The notes beneath the pieces were generated by a model. The model made no database searches and had not been told where the DNA came from. It saw nothing but the letters and a program-made list of their open reading frames with translations. Both the position numbers and the translations under genes were made by a program. From positions 1 to 37,262 of IMG/VR virus record IMGVR_UViG_3300050821_016407: 37,262 nt of DNA; one strand, given 5' to 3'. This DNA comes from a virus. Of this stretch, positions 21,001 to 28,777 are shown in pieces. Numbering within the stretch: position 1 is the stretch's first letter; each line of letters opens with the position of its first letter.

Positions 21001-21097
21001 TCTGTAGCGCAAGCACCTTGCCAGCGACCACCTGACTCGGGTCGGTTTTCGAGTCGATGCCGCCCGCGAAAGGAACAGCGACGATTTGCTTCTCCAC
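18089..21097 (-). CDS. Large tail/nozzle-type structural protein
   Basis: A 1002-residue, beta-rich protein with Thr/Gly/Ala-rich strands and little helix. It starts at GTG 21097 behind GGAGG. The opening, VAVPFAGGIDSKTDPSQVVA then ALQNGILSQTGLVSRRWGYT, is the pattern seen at the start of podovirus tail nozzle proteins. Repeated WXXX and FTDTLADAS-like strands suggest a beta-propeller and Ig-like folds (FAPATTGGLMAAGTYFYSVT is fibronectin-like). It follows head-completion genes and precedes the fibre, so it probably forms the tail tube tip. Family by eye only. Confidence 0.6.
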   Translation of the reverse strand: MEKQIVAVPFAGGIDSKTDPSQVVAGKVLALQNGILSQTGLVSRRWGYTALGMGIVGGGTIATTLAVTAFGNELLTYDGKSAYSFIEAENAWSARGNMVPVVQSDKTIIAGNYQQLSPDHASLGGIDVYAWEDSRGAIRYSVFDTASGTAIVLDQGFFGASAGRPKLLPVPSANVILIVCDTGGGTLATGTISPSNPTGLTFVASPIAGVIAPCWFDACVAPNGTVFIAYYKIVAGNLTVQVSALNAAFTALVWTNTAWTYSGTTQVNGLACYTDSSSHCWVTIADNSSGVETLIYTSAGAVFLAAIHTTISSFTPVAVAAIVVGGTATVFAEHVQTGGGSQSYRHTLKAFTITSGGSVTTPVVIGYGLGIASKPLSWNGQVLINCAFQTQMQPCYVCIAWNGTTTTIVSRTLYGIGGGYLNNQDWMVPECQQLTAGVFVYANGAKGIPNTEAGTILSLLGVNATTLNFSSATEQLSSAINGSLYTVGGILQRYDGHLYVEAGFLVWPEEVTFAPATTGGLMAAGTYFYSVTYEYLDAFGFAEPSNPLPPVQVTVGGAGAGSVAITIPTLFLTNKTGVRLVVYRTTASGTLLYRVTSAVAPTYNPYPLPLTATTTFTDTLADASIQSNGLLYTQPLAQGNPVLPNFAPPACTLIATYANRVWTNTTDDPYTLFYSQQSIEGAPAQFCAALNLRVDPDGGPITAIARMDANFFIFKKNSIFYITGQGPDATGAQSDLGSPTQLPTGNIGCAQANTIVLTQMGLMFQSNTGGIYLLDRSLNCTYKGAPVESFTKPGSGQGIQFTAAALIPDQWVIFTSPGGTALAYDYYYDQWSTFTGTPHLATDSDVYHGGGDVLALSNATTGEIYIQTPATFTDAGAPIPFELVTAWLNPTAIQGYQRLYHVYVLGQYISAHTMNLSAHVDYDSVSTPIAATIQVPTAPSNPSNYQWRLDVLKKCQSFQLTITDSQSAPGGAGFSLSALSLVVGVKRGGNKNLPTSRQIGMS

Positions 21098-21110
21098 CGC
21101 GCGCCTCCTT

Positions 21111-21419
21111 TCAGAAAACGAAAATGTCCGCCTTGCACGAGGCGGTCGCTCCCAGCATCAGATATTTGGACGGGTCGGGGCTCGTGCCCGCGGTGATCGA
21201 CGAAGCGGCCGTTTGATTGCCGATCCAGAAAGAGAGGTAATTGCGACCGAGGCCGTGAACGACGAGGTTGTTCCCCGCCTTGAGCGAGATATTCGCCATC
21301 CACTTTACGCCGTTGAGCGGATTTTTGATGAGCGTGTTGAGGGGCTCTCGGATGGCCTCCTGAATCAGGTTTAGGTCCTGATCCGTCGTCTTGATGGGAG
21401 AGAATTGCTTGAGCGCCAT
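21111..21419 (-). CDS. Small tail or head-tail structural protein
   Basis: A 102-residue protein starting MALKQFSPIKTTDQDLNLIQ. It has a helix (LIQEAIREPLNTLIKN) and then beta strands with LVVHGLGRNYLSFWIGNQTA. Together these resemble small phage proteins that decorate or close the tail. It is between the adaptor-like protein and the large nozzle-type protein. Upstream codons to 21473 would read into the neighbour, and ATG 21419 is preferred. No established name that I can support. Confidence 0.6.
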   Translation of the reverse strand: MALKQFSPIKTTDQDLNLIQEAIREPLNTLIKNPLNGVKWMANISLKAGNNLVVHGLGRNYLSFWIGNQTAASSITAGTSPDPSKYLMLGATASCKADIFVF

Positions 21420-21423
21420 GGTC

Positions 21424-22173
21424 TCAGCGCCCCCCAGAGAAAGGTCCCCAGCCGCCGAAGCCCGCGTTTGCACGTACGCGCTTCACATCGGCGATCTTCC
21501 CCGGCTGATTGTCGTCGCGCACCGTGAACTGGCGCAGGACGCTCGACTTGAGCTCCGCCATGTCCTGCGCGATGAGCGCAGCCGTCTCGAGCGACTCTTC
21601 GCGGATGAGCGCTTTTCGTGCTGCGAACATGATGATGAAGTCCTGAATCCCGTTCGTTGCCATCCACGTGCCATCGATCGTGTCGGTCTGATTCACGAGC
21701 GGCTGGAAGGCCGGGATGTACTCGAGCTTGTAGCTGCCCGCGGAGCTGTCCGGCGGCAGAAATTCGAGCACATTGCCGACGAGCGAGTAGTACGCGGCAA
21801 AGTTGCCATAGAGCGGGTTGATGGGGGGGGCCGCGTGGAGGTTTCGCTCGATGCGCGAGTTCAGCCTGAAGCACGGAGCGTAATACGGCCCCGAGCCGAC
21901 GACGCCGATCTGCCGCGAGACAGAGCGAAGCTTGTCGAACGTCGGTACGGCGGTCTGAAACCCGACGGTGATCGAGTTGCCGGAGACGCCGCCCGCGAGC
22001 GTGAAGAGGTACGTAGCGAGATTGTAGTCCTCGTACGTTTCGGTCAGCGCGCGATAGAGCTCGCCCGCGCCGGAGTTGACCCATTCGGTCCACGTCGGCG
22101 TGTCGAGCGTCGACGCGTTGACGCGGTCCGCGAGTCGCTGCGCGCCGAGAATGAGGTCCGAAAGCGCCGTCAT
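21424..22173 (-). CDS. Head-tail adaptor-like protein
   Basis: A 249-residue protein. The ATG at 22173 overlaps the previous TGA (ATGA); a TTG two codons earlier is less likely. The start, MTALSDLILGAQRLADRVNA, then WTEWVNSGAGELYRAL, is the helical beginning common to podovirus adaptor proteins under the portal (P22 gp4-like or tail-tube-A-like, about 200-250 residues). A beta-rich middle and a C-terminal helix set (FIIMFAARKALIREESLETA) follow. The neighbouring portal, capsid and nozzle genes agree. Family by architecture, not by search. Confidence 0.6.
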   Translation of the reverse strand: MTALSDLILGAQRLADRVNASTLDTPTWTEWVNSGAGELYRALTETYEDYNLATYLFTLAGGVSGNSITVGFQTAVPTFDKLRSVSRQIGVVGSGPYYAPCFRLNSRIERNLHAAPPINPLYGNFAAYYSLVGNVLEFLPPDSSAGSYKLEYIPAFQPLVNQTDTIDGTWMATNGIQDFIIMFAARKALIREESLETAALIAQDMAELKSSVLRQFTVRDDNQPGKIADVKRVRANAGFGGWGPFSGGR

Positions 22174-22517
22174 GCCCAAACGACCTGGAGAGTCTCGATG
22201 CCGTTGGCCGTGATGACAAACGAAGGGATGGCGCCCGCCGCGAAGCCAATCGAGGCCGGGAAGCTCGCGCCGGGCCCGAAGGGCACGCCCGTGTCGCCCG
22301 CGATCCCCTTGAGCGTCTTGGTGATGACGGAGCCGATGGGCGGGTAGATCGTGAAGCCCTGCGCGGCGGCAGGGACCGTAACCGTCACGCTGCCATTCGC
22401 GGTCGTGACGGTGCTCGGCGGCAACGCCGACGTGTTGACGTTGGAAACGGTCTGCTGGGCGTTCAGCCCATCGCCCGAAACCGTCGTCGCGATCGTCGTC
22501 GTCGCCGTCTTGCTCAT
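22170..22517 (-). CDS. Small beta-rich virion protein
   Basis: A 115-residue protein, Thr/Val/Gly-rich (MSKTATTTIATTVSGDGLNA, later FTIYPPIGSVITKTLKGIAG). It has no charged clusters and many predicted beta strands. Found between capsid and adaptor genes, it may be a decoration or spacer protein. The ATG at 22517 overlaps the previous stop. No family recognised. Confidence 0.6.
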   Translation of the reverse strand: MSKTATTTIATTVSGDGLNAQQTVSNVNTSALPPSTVTTANGSVTVTVPAAAQGFTIYPPIGSVITKTLKGIAGDTGVPFGPGASFPASIGFAAGAIPSFVITANGIETLQVVWA

Positions 22518-22765
22518 CGCTTCTTTCCCGTCAGCAGGAGCGCCGGATGGCCACCGCTTCCGCTGTCGTCGTCGCCCCCGCCGTCCTTCTGGCAGATGGC
22601 GTGCGCGTCGCTGAAGGCCTGCGCCGCGCCCTTGGCGTCCCCCGACTTGACGGCGCCGATGAAGGCGCTCATTGCGTCCTCCAGGGCGCCCCCGTAATCG
22701 GAGCCGCCCTCGTCTCCGTCCGGTTCGTCGCCGCCCTTGCCGAGCAAATCTGCGAGCGAAGGCAT
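22514..22765 (-). CDS. Small acidic protein of the head region
   Basis: An 83-residue protein with two Gly/Asp-rich acidic parts (GKGGDEPDGDEGGSDYG and KDGGGDDDSGSGG) around one helix (AFIGAVKSGDAKGAAQAFSD). Such a form is seen in small head proteins of unknown role; it could bind cations or capsid. The ATG at 22765 is one base after the previous stop; its TGA overlaps the next ATG. Confidence 0.55.
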   Translation of the reverse strand: MPSLADLLGKGGDEPDGDEGGSDYGGALEDAMSAFIGAVKSGDAKGAAQAFSDAHAICQKDGGGDDDSGSGGHPALLLTGKKR

Positions 22766-22766
22766 T

Positions 22767-23264
22767 TCAGGGCACCTGTGTTCGCTTGAGGAGGAGCGTC
22801 AGCCAGAAGCCGACGTTCGCGGGGGGATTGGTGAGCGTGCCGGCGCCGATGCGGAACGAGACCTTCACGGTCTGCGCGGCGATGGTCGGGTCCGTACCGG
22901 GTTGCACGCCCGCGTCCGGGCTCGTAGTGTTGGCGCGCACGTTGGCGTTGACAAACGGGTCGATCGTCGTCGTCGCGCCGGGGTCCTGCGAGATGACCCA
23001 AGCGCCAAGCAACGCGAAGTAGGCATTGTCCAGCGTGAACTGGTAGATGCCCGTCCCGGTATGCGGCTGCGTGATGATTGTGCCCGCCCCGATGGCCTTC
23101 TGCGCTCCCTTGAGGAGCGTGTACGGGCCGGTTCCGGGGGGAGCGTTCGTCGGCTTCGCGGGCAGCACGTTGGCAGAGCCGTCGAGCGCCACGAAACCGG
23201 AGATGAGAACGACGTCGTGTTCGTAGTGTTTGACGAACGAAGTGAGGAGTGCGTTGTCACCCAT
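22767..23264 (-). CDS. Virion protein, possible capsid decoration
   Basis: A 165-residue, beta-rich, Thr/Gly/Pro-rich protein, directly behind the major capsid gene. It begins MGDNALLTSFVKHYEHDVVL and has strands such as GIYQFTLDNAYFALLGAWVI. The position directly after the capsid gene is typical for decoration or head-stabilising proteins, but also for minor capsid components. No catalytic motif. No family recognised. Confidence 0.55.
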   Translation of the reverse strand: MGDNALLTSFVKHYEHDVVLISGFVALDGSANVLPAKPTNAPPGTGPYTLLKGAQKAIGAGTIITQPHTGTGIYQFTLDNAYFALLGAWVISQDPGATTTIDPFVNANVRANTTSPDAGVQPGTDPTIAAQTVKVSFRIGAGTLTNPPANVGFWLTLLLKRTQVP

Positions 23265-23276
23265 GGTCGGCTCCGA

Positions 23277-24593
23277 TCAGAGTGGCAGGAGGACGTTGCA
23301 GTTGTCGCGCGGGCTCTTGGGCACGAGGTTGGAGTACGAGCCGAAGCGACCTTCGAGGCCGTCCGCCGTGCCGAGGCGGAGAAATTCGAGGCCGTCCGAG
23401 TTCAGGACCGCGACGGGCTCTCCTACCGATCCGAAAACCCAATCGGAGATTTTCGTCCCCGCAGCCATCGAGCTCGGGCACGCGTAGTCCGGGATGACGT
23501 CGATGTCTCCGTTTGCGCCGATGATCTTGACCCCCTTGAAGCCGATGCTCGGCTCGTCGTTCATGGTGATGTCGAGGAAGTTGACGATTCCTTTGGCCGA
23601 CAGTGCCGAGACGAGGTCCGAGTAGTGCTTGTGATCCAGGAAGTACTGCTCGAGCCGTCCGCCCTTCTTTGCGACGACGTTTGCGCCGCGAAGGAGCGCC
23701 TCTTCGATTCCGGTCGACGAACCGTCGATGCGCGACCCCGCGAGCCAATCCGCGTTTTGCGAACGGTCGACGTTGTAGAGCGTCGTGTTTGTGATCGTCG
23801 TTCCGAACGGAGGGATGTACTGCTGGAATCCCGAGATGACGCCGTTGACCGACGTGCCCGCTCGGTCGCCACGATGCGCGATGAAGTCGCTCGCGGCAGC
23901 CGTCGGAATGCCGTCCGCCGCGTCGTTCAGGTTGACCGGCGCGCCCGCGAGCGTGCCGACGGTGAAGGTGCCCGCGTCGTAGCTCGTCCCGATGACGAGC
24001 CACCCATGATTGTTCGTGCCGAACGCGCGCTCCGCGCCCGTCGCAGTCGCGGCCACCGTGAGCTCGTCGCCGAATGCGATCTTGACCGTGTCCTCGCTGT
24101 TGAGCAGCGTGCACACGCTCGTCGCGAACGACGGCATCTGCGTGGAGTTGCCGACTTGCGCGATGACGCCCGTCCCGTCGCCGTAGCAGTAGTGATGCAG
24201 GCGATTCGAGACGTTCTCGATGATGCCGTTGACCTCGAGCGACTTCAGCTCGACGAAGGCGCCTTCGTTGCCCTTCGAGCGCATGAGCGACTCGTTGTCG
24301 ATCTGAATGAAGCCGTAGAGCTGCTTGCTCGTGAGCTCCCAGGCCTGAATCTTCGAGCTCGTCGTCGCCGCCTTGGCCTGCGCGACGGAGAACGTCGTCG
24401 AGACCGCGGGCGGATACGCGTACTTCATCGGGATGTGCCAGCCGCGAGCCGCCTGGTCCGCGCCCACCCATCCCTCCTCTTTCGGCACGAGCGCGAAAAA
24501 GGGACGATCCTTGTACGTCAGGTCGTCGTAACCGTCCTCGTAGTACTGCTTGAACGCCGCATCGAGCGACGTGCTATTTGCGCCAACAGCCAT
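23277..24593 (-). CDS. Major capsid protein
   Basis: A 438-residue protein starting MAVGANSTSLDAAFKQYYED, following the scaffold gene. An N-terminal arm and helix, a beta-rich domain (TVGTLAGAPVNLND) and a C-terminal part with KIIGANGDIDVIPDYACP and then SNLVPKSPRDNCNVLLPL are in keeping with an HK97-fold capsid protein. Its length is usual. It lies in the classical order terminase-portal-scaffold-capsid. A strong hairpin covers its ribosome site (24594-24619). HK97 fold is inferred from context and composition. Confidence 0.75.
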   Translation of the reverse strand: MAVGANSTSLDAAFKQYYEDGYDDLTYKDRPFFALVPKEEGWVGADQAARGWHIPMKYAYPPAVSTTFSVAQAKAATTSSKIQAWELTSKQLYGFIQIDNESLMRSKGNEGAFVELKSLEVNGIIENVSNRLHHYCYGDGTGVIAQVGNSTQMPSFATSVCTLLNSEDTVKIAFGDELTVAATATGAERAFGTNNHGWLVIGTSYDAGTFTVGTLAGAPVNLNDAADGIPTAAASDFIAHRGDRAGTSVNGVISGFQQYIPPFGTTITNTTLYNVDRSQNADWLAGSRIDGSSTGIEEALLRGANVVAKKGGRLEQYFLDHKHYSDLVSALSAKGIVNFLDITMNDEPSIGFKGVKIIGANGDIDVIPDYACPSSMAAGTKISDWVFGSVGEPVAVLNSDGLEFLRLGTADGLEGRFGSYSNLVPKSPRDNCNVLLPL

Positions 24594-24619
24594 GACCGGC
24601 TCCTCTGGGAGGACCGGTC
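24594..24619 (-). promoter_or_regulatory. Hairpin over the capsid gene ribosome site
   Basis: On the coding strand the capsid ATG is immediately preceded by GACCGG-TCCTC-CCA-GAGGA-G-CCGGTC. The 6-bp and 5-bp stems are separated by one bulged base with a 3-nt loop. The only Shine-Dalgarno-like sequence, AGAGGAG, lies in its 3' arm. It may limit capsid translation, stabilise the message, or be a weak terminator after the scaffold gene. Confidence 0.55.
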
Positions 24620-24638
24620 ACGCCGTCGCGCCACTCGT

Positions 24639-25769
24639 CTACGCGAGGGGCTTCGACTTGTACGGCTGCACATGAGCGCGCATCCGTTTTGCGAAACCGG
24701 TCGTAGGGGGCGCAGGAGCCGCTTGTTGGCTGGTGGCTCGATCTTGCTTGGGAGCTTGTCCTGCCGCGGGGGCGCTTGCCCCGCCCAGGAGTCGGGCCGA
24801 TTTCTCGGCTTCACTTCGCAGGTAGTTCGCTACCTCTTTGCAAACGTCCTTCGGGTCTCCGACCCTTTGGGTCTTCGAAAACCGATCGGCAAGCACACTA
24901 TACACTTGACGCCCGGCATCGTCACCAAAAGCGTCGCGCAGAATCTTGAATTCTGGCGCGGAGTCGATGATTGGATTGATCGAGCCGGATATATAACTAC
25001 GAACTTGCTCCGCATTCCGGCTTTGCTGCCGCTCTTGCGCTGCCTGCTGTACCTCGCGCTCGATGGCCGCCATGCGTTGTTCGCTGAGTTGCTGCGCCTG
25101 TGCGACCTTCTGCTCGGGAGTGCGCGTGCCGTCGGTCACGATCTCGTCGAGGATCGACTGCACGTTCCACCCGAACACCTGCTGAAGAAATTGGAGCTTG
25201 CTCGCCGGGGGCTTCGTCCGGATTTGCTCGACCATGTTCGCGCGCTGCAACGCCTCGCGGTGCTGCTCTTGTTGTCGCGCGAGCTCCTGCTTGGCCGTAG
25301 AGATGCGCGCGTCCTCGCGCGTGAGGCTCGCCATGCGCCGGGCGTACTCGCCCTCGGCGAGCTTCGCTTGCTCCGTCCCCGCGGCTCCGTCGACGGCCGG
25401 CGCCTCCGCGGGCTTTGCCGCCTCGCCGGGCTTCGCGGCGCCTGAATCTGCCGTCGGAGACGTCCCTTCTGTCGCTGACCGCTCAGCAACGGGAGGCGTG
25501 ACGGCGGCAGATTGAGACGCCGCGGACTTTGGGGGAGCGGATGGCGCCGCCGGGGCCTGCGCACCAGCGGCCTTGTTGGCGGCCTCCTGCGCGCGCTGGG
25601 CGCGGCTCGCCATCTGCGACCGTTGCGCTTGCGCAGGGGGCGACGCGGGCAGGCCGGACGCCTTGCTCTGGTACGGCGAGCCCACTTGGCGCTTCTGGAC
25701 CGCCGGCGCGGCGGGGGCCTGGGTGGCAGCGGCGGCAGCCGCGGGGATGCTGGTAGCAGGTTGGGTCAT
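24639..25769 (-). CDS. Scaffold protein
   Basis: A 376-residue protein with Ala/Pro/Gln-rich N-terminal third (about residues 1-140). A long Glu/Gln/Arg-rich helix follows with coiled-coil character (ARISTAKQELARQQEQHREA, then AQQLSEQRMAAIEREVQQ). A basic C-terminus ends in FAKRMRAHVQPYKSKPLA. Helical, highly charged proteins with a basic C-terminal helix between portal and major capsid genes are the usual scaffolds of capsid assembly. No protease motif is visible, so removal of the scaffold would not be by its own protease. Family by architecture. Confidence 0.65.
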   Translation of the reverse strand: MTQPATSIPAAAAAATQAPAAPAVQKRQVGSPYQSKASGLPASPPAQAQRSQMASRAQRAQEAANKAAGAQAPAAPSAPPKSAASQSAAVTPPVAERSATEGTSPTADSGAAKPGEAAKPAEAPAVDGAAGTEQAKLAEGEYARRMASLTREDARISTAKQELARQQEQHREALQRANMVEQIRTKPPASKLQFLQQVFGWNVQSILDEIVTDGTRTPEQKVAQAQQLSEQRMAAIEREVQQAAQERQQSRNAEQVRSYISGSINPIIDSAPEFKILRDAFGDDAGRQVYSVLADRFSKTQRVGDPKDVCKEVANYLRSEAEKSARLLGGASAPAAGQAPKQDRATSQQAAPAPPTTGFAKRMRAHVQPYKSKPLA

Positions 25770-25778
25770 GGGGGACTT

Positions 25779-27713
25779 TCAGGCGGCGGCGGGCATGGTG
25801 ACGGGGCCCGCGCCGGCCGGAGCCAGCGGAGCGGCGGGGGGAGGCGGCGCCTGGCCGATGGCGCCCGCTGGAGGCGGAGCGACGGTGCCGGGCGCCACGG
25901 CGTTCGTGTTGGCGGCCTGCTGAAGCTTGATGGCCGCGTCGAGGAAGCGCGTGAGGAGTTGCTGCTTGTACGGCTCGAGCCCGTTGATTTGCGACTCGAG
26001 CACTTCGGCGCCCGCCATCTTGATCGCCAGGTTCAGGTCAGCGATGGGGTCCGGCGCGATGTACTTCGCGTCGTCGACGATCGAGCCCAGACACATTTCG
26101 ATCTGCTCGCGGCTCGCGGTCTCTTCGTCGACCCAATCGTAGAGCACGGGGACGTTGAGCTGCGCTATGGCGACGTCGCGCGGCATGATGCCGCTATTGA
26201 CCATCTCTTGCACCGTTTGCAGGCGCCCCTCGGGCGTCTCGGGCAGGATGTTCGTCGGCCACACCTGCAAGTCGTACTCATCCTCTTCGAGCGACACGTC
26301 CTTCCAGTCGACCGTCTCGATGAAGCCGCGCCCAGGGACCTTGATCTTCAGCTTCGAGATGCCGTCGCGGTACATGTCGCCCGCAAGGTCGATGATGCAG
26401 CGCGCGACCTGCATGTACCATCGCTCCCATCGCTGGCCGACAATGGCGAAGCGCTGCGTCTCGACGTCCTGGTACGTGCGAAGGCCCACACCCGAGTTGA
26501 GTCCGGCCGGTTTCTCCGAGCTCGCGGAAAGCTGCGAGACGCCCTCCTGCTTGAAGCACTGGTCGATGAGCCACTGCAGATACTGATAGAAATCAGGCGC
26601 CATCGCGGGTGGCGTGGTGAACACCGGCGGATTGCCCGAGTACTTGTTGACGGTGATCTCATTGGTGACGGTGTGCTGCGACACGCCGGATAGCGAGTCG
26701 ACCCAGATGCGAGGAATCGCGAACTGGTGGAACGACTCGCCGACGTTCTCGATCATCTCCGAGATGCGCCACTGCATCGCTTCGAGCGATAGCGCGATGC
26801 CCGTACCGAAAGGCCCATACGTCGGGGGGCGCCAGTGGAATCGGAAGATCGGGATGTAATCCTTCGTCCACGGCTCATCGAGTAGCGTTGCGTTCGAGAC
26901 GCAGACGACGTGACGGCCGTCTTTCGCCTCGGGCGTTGACGGCGTCCGCCACGTCTCGGTGACGAGCACGAGGTCTTTCGCCGAGCCGAAGTTGACGTCA
27001 CCGCGCCAAGAGATGCGAGAGTCGCGAATCTCCTTCGACTTGTCGGGGTAGCGCTGCAGGAGCTCCGTCCGCGGCGTCGGATGCTCGTAATGCATCTCCT
27101 GCGGCTTGTCGTACATGCCGTCCACTTGGTCGATGAGGAGCTCGTCGACCTTGACGACTTCCGAGGACATTTTTCCGTCGCGGGCGCGAATGAGAAGCGC
27201 GCCGGTCCCGTAGATGCCCGAGTCACGAAAAACCTCGTCGCCATTCGCGTAGACATTCGCCGAATGCATGCTGCCGTCGAGGAATTTCGTTAGCTTTTTG
27301 CACTTGCGCTTGAGCCGGTAGTCGCCCTTGTTCGGAAGCACGAATGCGCGCGGCTTGCTCTTCGCGATGCGCGCCTGCGCCGTGTCGACGACCTGCTGAA
27401 CGACATTGACGCTCATCCGATTGACGGCCGTCGAGCCGGTCATCACCGTCGAGGAGAATAGGCCCGAGCTCGCAAACACGTTCTGCAAACTGTTGCAGTA
27501 CATGTTCTGAAAAATGCAAAGCTCGTAGCGGCGCCGGACCTGGCGACTCTTGATCGACCGCGCCGTCTGAAACAGCTCTTCGTGGCATTGCCCGTCGGGC
27601 CGGTCGTACCAGTTGTCCGTGGGCAGCCCGCGCGCGGCGCTCTTCTTCGTCGAGTAGCTCTTTTTCTCGACGGTGGACCCCGAACGTCCGGGCGCGGACG
27701 GAGCCGACCTCAC
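25779..27713 (-). CDS. Portal protein
   Basis: A 644-residue protein from GTG 27713 (GTGA overlap). Portal-like features are a helix-rich crown/stem region and conserved-looking WRTPSTPEAK, FRFHWRPPTYGPFGTGIALS and QGVSQLSASSE-like motifs; the window has EGVSQLSASSEKPAG followed by GVGLRTYQDVETQRF. These resemble podovirus (P22-type) portals. The C-terminal 60 residues are Ala/Pro/Gly-rich. It lies between terminase and scaffold genes. The dodecameric ring would form the DNA entry and be bound by the adaptor. Family assignment by motif and order. Confidence 0.75.
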   Translation of the reverse strand: MRSAPSAPGRSGSTVEKKSYSTKKSAARGLPTDNWYDRPDGQCHEELFQTARSIKSRQVRRRYELCIFQNMYCNSLQNVFASSGLFSSTVMTGSTAVNRMSVNVVQQVVDTAQARIAKSKPRAFVLPNKGDYRLKRKCKKLTKFLDGSMHSANVYANGDEVFRDSGIYGTGALLIRARDGKMSSEVVKVDELLIDQVDGMYDKPQEMHYEHPTPRTELLQRYPDKSKEIRDSRISWRGDVNFGSAKDLVLVTETWRTPSTPEAKDGRHVVCVSNATLLDEPWTKDYIPIFRFHWRPPTYGPFGTGIALSLEAMQWRISEMIENVGESFHQFAIPRIWVDSLSGVSQHTVTNEITVNKYSGNPPVFTTPPAMAPDFYQYLQWLIDQCFKQEGVSQLSASSEKPAGLNSGVGLRTYQDVETQRFAIVGQRWERWYMQVARCIIDLAGDMYRDGISKLKIKVPGRGFIETVDWKDVSLEEDEYDLQVWPTNILPETPEGRLQTVQEMVNSGIMPRDVAIAQLNVPVLYDWVDEETASREQIEMCLGSIVDDAKYIAPDPIADLNLAIKMAGAEVLESQINGLEPYKQQLLTRFLDAAIKLQQAANTNAVAPGTVAPPPAGAIGQAPPPPAAPLAPAGAGPVTMPAAA

Positions 27714-27958
27714 GTGAGCCTCGACGTGCGTGTCGCCTGCGCTGGCGCGCCGAGATGACCGAGACGAAGCTCGCGATCTTGCTCATCGGGCGACAAGCGA
27801 GACAGACGCTCGAGCGGCGACTCCTTCGTCGCTGGCTTGTCGGGCGGCGCGGACGGAAGCGCGCGGTTGATAACGATGCCGTCTCCCGCTTCGAGATGCG
27901 TCACGCCGTACTGCGCCATGACGATGAGCAGGCGCTCGAGCTCATTGGGCGCGATCAT
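27710..27958 (-). CDS. Small hypothetical protein before the portal
   Basis: An 82-residue protein from ATG 27958 (ATGA overlap), MIAPNELERLLIVMAQYGVT then HLEAGDGIVINRAL and a charged helix (LERLSRLSPDEQDRELRL). The C-terminal LGHLGAPAQA is like small head-gene proteins of many phages. A role in head assembly is only positional. The codon frame upstream of 27958 reads antisense of the neighbour and is not used. Confidence 0.6.
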   Translation of the reverse strand: MIAPNELERLLIVMAQYGVTHLEAGDGIVINRALPSAPPDKPATKESPLERLSRLSPDEQDRELRLGHLGAPAQATRTSRLT

Positions 27959-28209
27959 CGCGGTCTCTCCTCTCCGGTGCGCTTGTCGCGCCAGATGCGA
28001 CGTCTCGGCGGCAGCGGGCCTGGGAGCCCAAACCGAATCATGGCCGCCCGACGATCCTTGCGGGGGAAAGCCGCAATGAGCGCGTCGCAATCGTCCGCCG
28101 GAATCCAGTAGTGGGAGATGGGGCCGCCCATCGCCATCACCGCGCGCGAGCCATCGATGAGCGCCTGTTCCAGATCGCTTAGCTTACCGTTGGGCAGCAC
28201 AACCGTCAC
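27955..28209 (-). CDS. Small hypothetical protein
   Basis: An 84-residue protein from GTG 28209, overlapping the previous TGA (GTGA). MTVVLPNGKLSDLEQALIDG is followed by PISHYWIPADDCDALIAAFP and a basic Arg/Lys/Pro-rich end. Its stop overlaps the next ATG. No family recognised. It is unlikely to extend upstream, since that would overlap the zinc-finger gene. Confidence 0.6.
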   Translation of the reverse strand: MTVVLPNGKLSDLEQALIDGSRAVMAMGGPISHYWIPADDCDALIAAFPRKDRRAAMIRFGLPGPLPPRRRIWRDKRTGEERPR

Positions 28210-28487
28210 GGCATTCCCCTCGCGCGCATCTCCCGCGCGCACGCGTCGCAACAGAGCACCACGCGCCCGCGGAACGGGGGCACTACGCGCCCGAGGATGC
28301 GCGACGGCACTGCAACCTGCGAACGCTTCCGCGTCTTGCACAGGTCGCACAGGAAATCCGTCACGCGCTGGCGCGCCGCCTTGAGTCGGCCCGTCGCGAC
28401 GCCCTCGAGCATTTGCTCGAGCGCCTTGAAGCCTTCATAGTTCGAAGCGCGGCGAACCGTGTACGTGGAGCGGTGGGGCTCGGGCAT
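28206..28487 (-). CDS. Zinc-finger-like small protein
   Basis: A 93-residue protein with CDLC and CCDAC pairs about 32 residues apart, a plausible four-Cys zinc site, flanked by basic segments (KTRKRS and REMRARGMP). This suggests nucleic-acid binding, in a region of small genes between the fibre-like and portal genes. The ATG at 28487 overlaps the previous TGA. Zinc binding is by spacing only. Confidence 0.55.
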   Translation of the reverse strand: MPEPHRSTYTVRRASNYEGFKALEQMLEGVATGRLKAARQRVTDFLCDLCKTRKRSQVAVPSRILGRVVPPFRGRVVLCCDACAREMRARGMP

Positions 28488-28777
28488 CAGATCGTCTCCC
28501 GCGCTCCCTCCGCCGCAATCGCCTTCGCGTATTTCTCCGCGTTCGCCTCGCGCATCGCCACCTGGCGCTCGACGCGGCCATCGGCCGGCTGATTCAGCGC
28601 GACCTTGAGCGCCGTCATCGCCCCCTCGAGCCGATGCATGCTCGTGACCAGCGTGAAGCGCTCCGCCTGCTTCTCTTCGAGGTAGGCCCTGGCCTCCTCA
28701 TCGAGACGACCGATGAGCGCCTTCGCGGTCGCGAGCTGTCCTTCGTAATCCGCGAGCTGTTCTTCGAGAGTGGCCAT
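28487..28777 (-). CDS. Coiled-coil hypothetical protein
   Basis: A 96-residue protein starting MATLEEQLADYEGQLATAKA, almost all helical with heptad-type Leu/Ala spacing (LIGRLDEEARAYLEEKQAER, then MHRLEGAMTALKVALNQ). It is long enough for a dimeric coiled coil. The ATG at 28777 shares its A with the previous TGA (TGATG). Upstream codons belong to the lipoprotein gene region. Function unknown. Confidence 0.6.
   Translation of the reverse strand: MATLEEQLADYEGQLATAKALIGRLDEEARAYLEEKQAERFTLVTSMHRLEGAMTALKVALNQPADGRVERQVAMREANAEKYAKAIAAEGARETI

Noticed and set aside
22737-25445. A 902-codon rightward frame opposite the capsid region
   Set aside because: It is an Arg/Val/Asp-rich shadow of the capsid, scaffold and neighbouring genes, with no domain and no ribosome site. 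Long antisense frames are common at this base composition.
28206-28487. A Cys-rich gene as an HNH endonuclease
   Set aside because: The CxxC pairs suggest a zinc site, but the His-Asn-His residues are missing.
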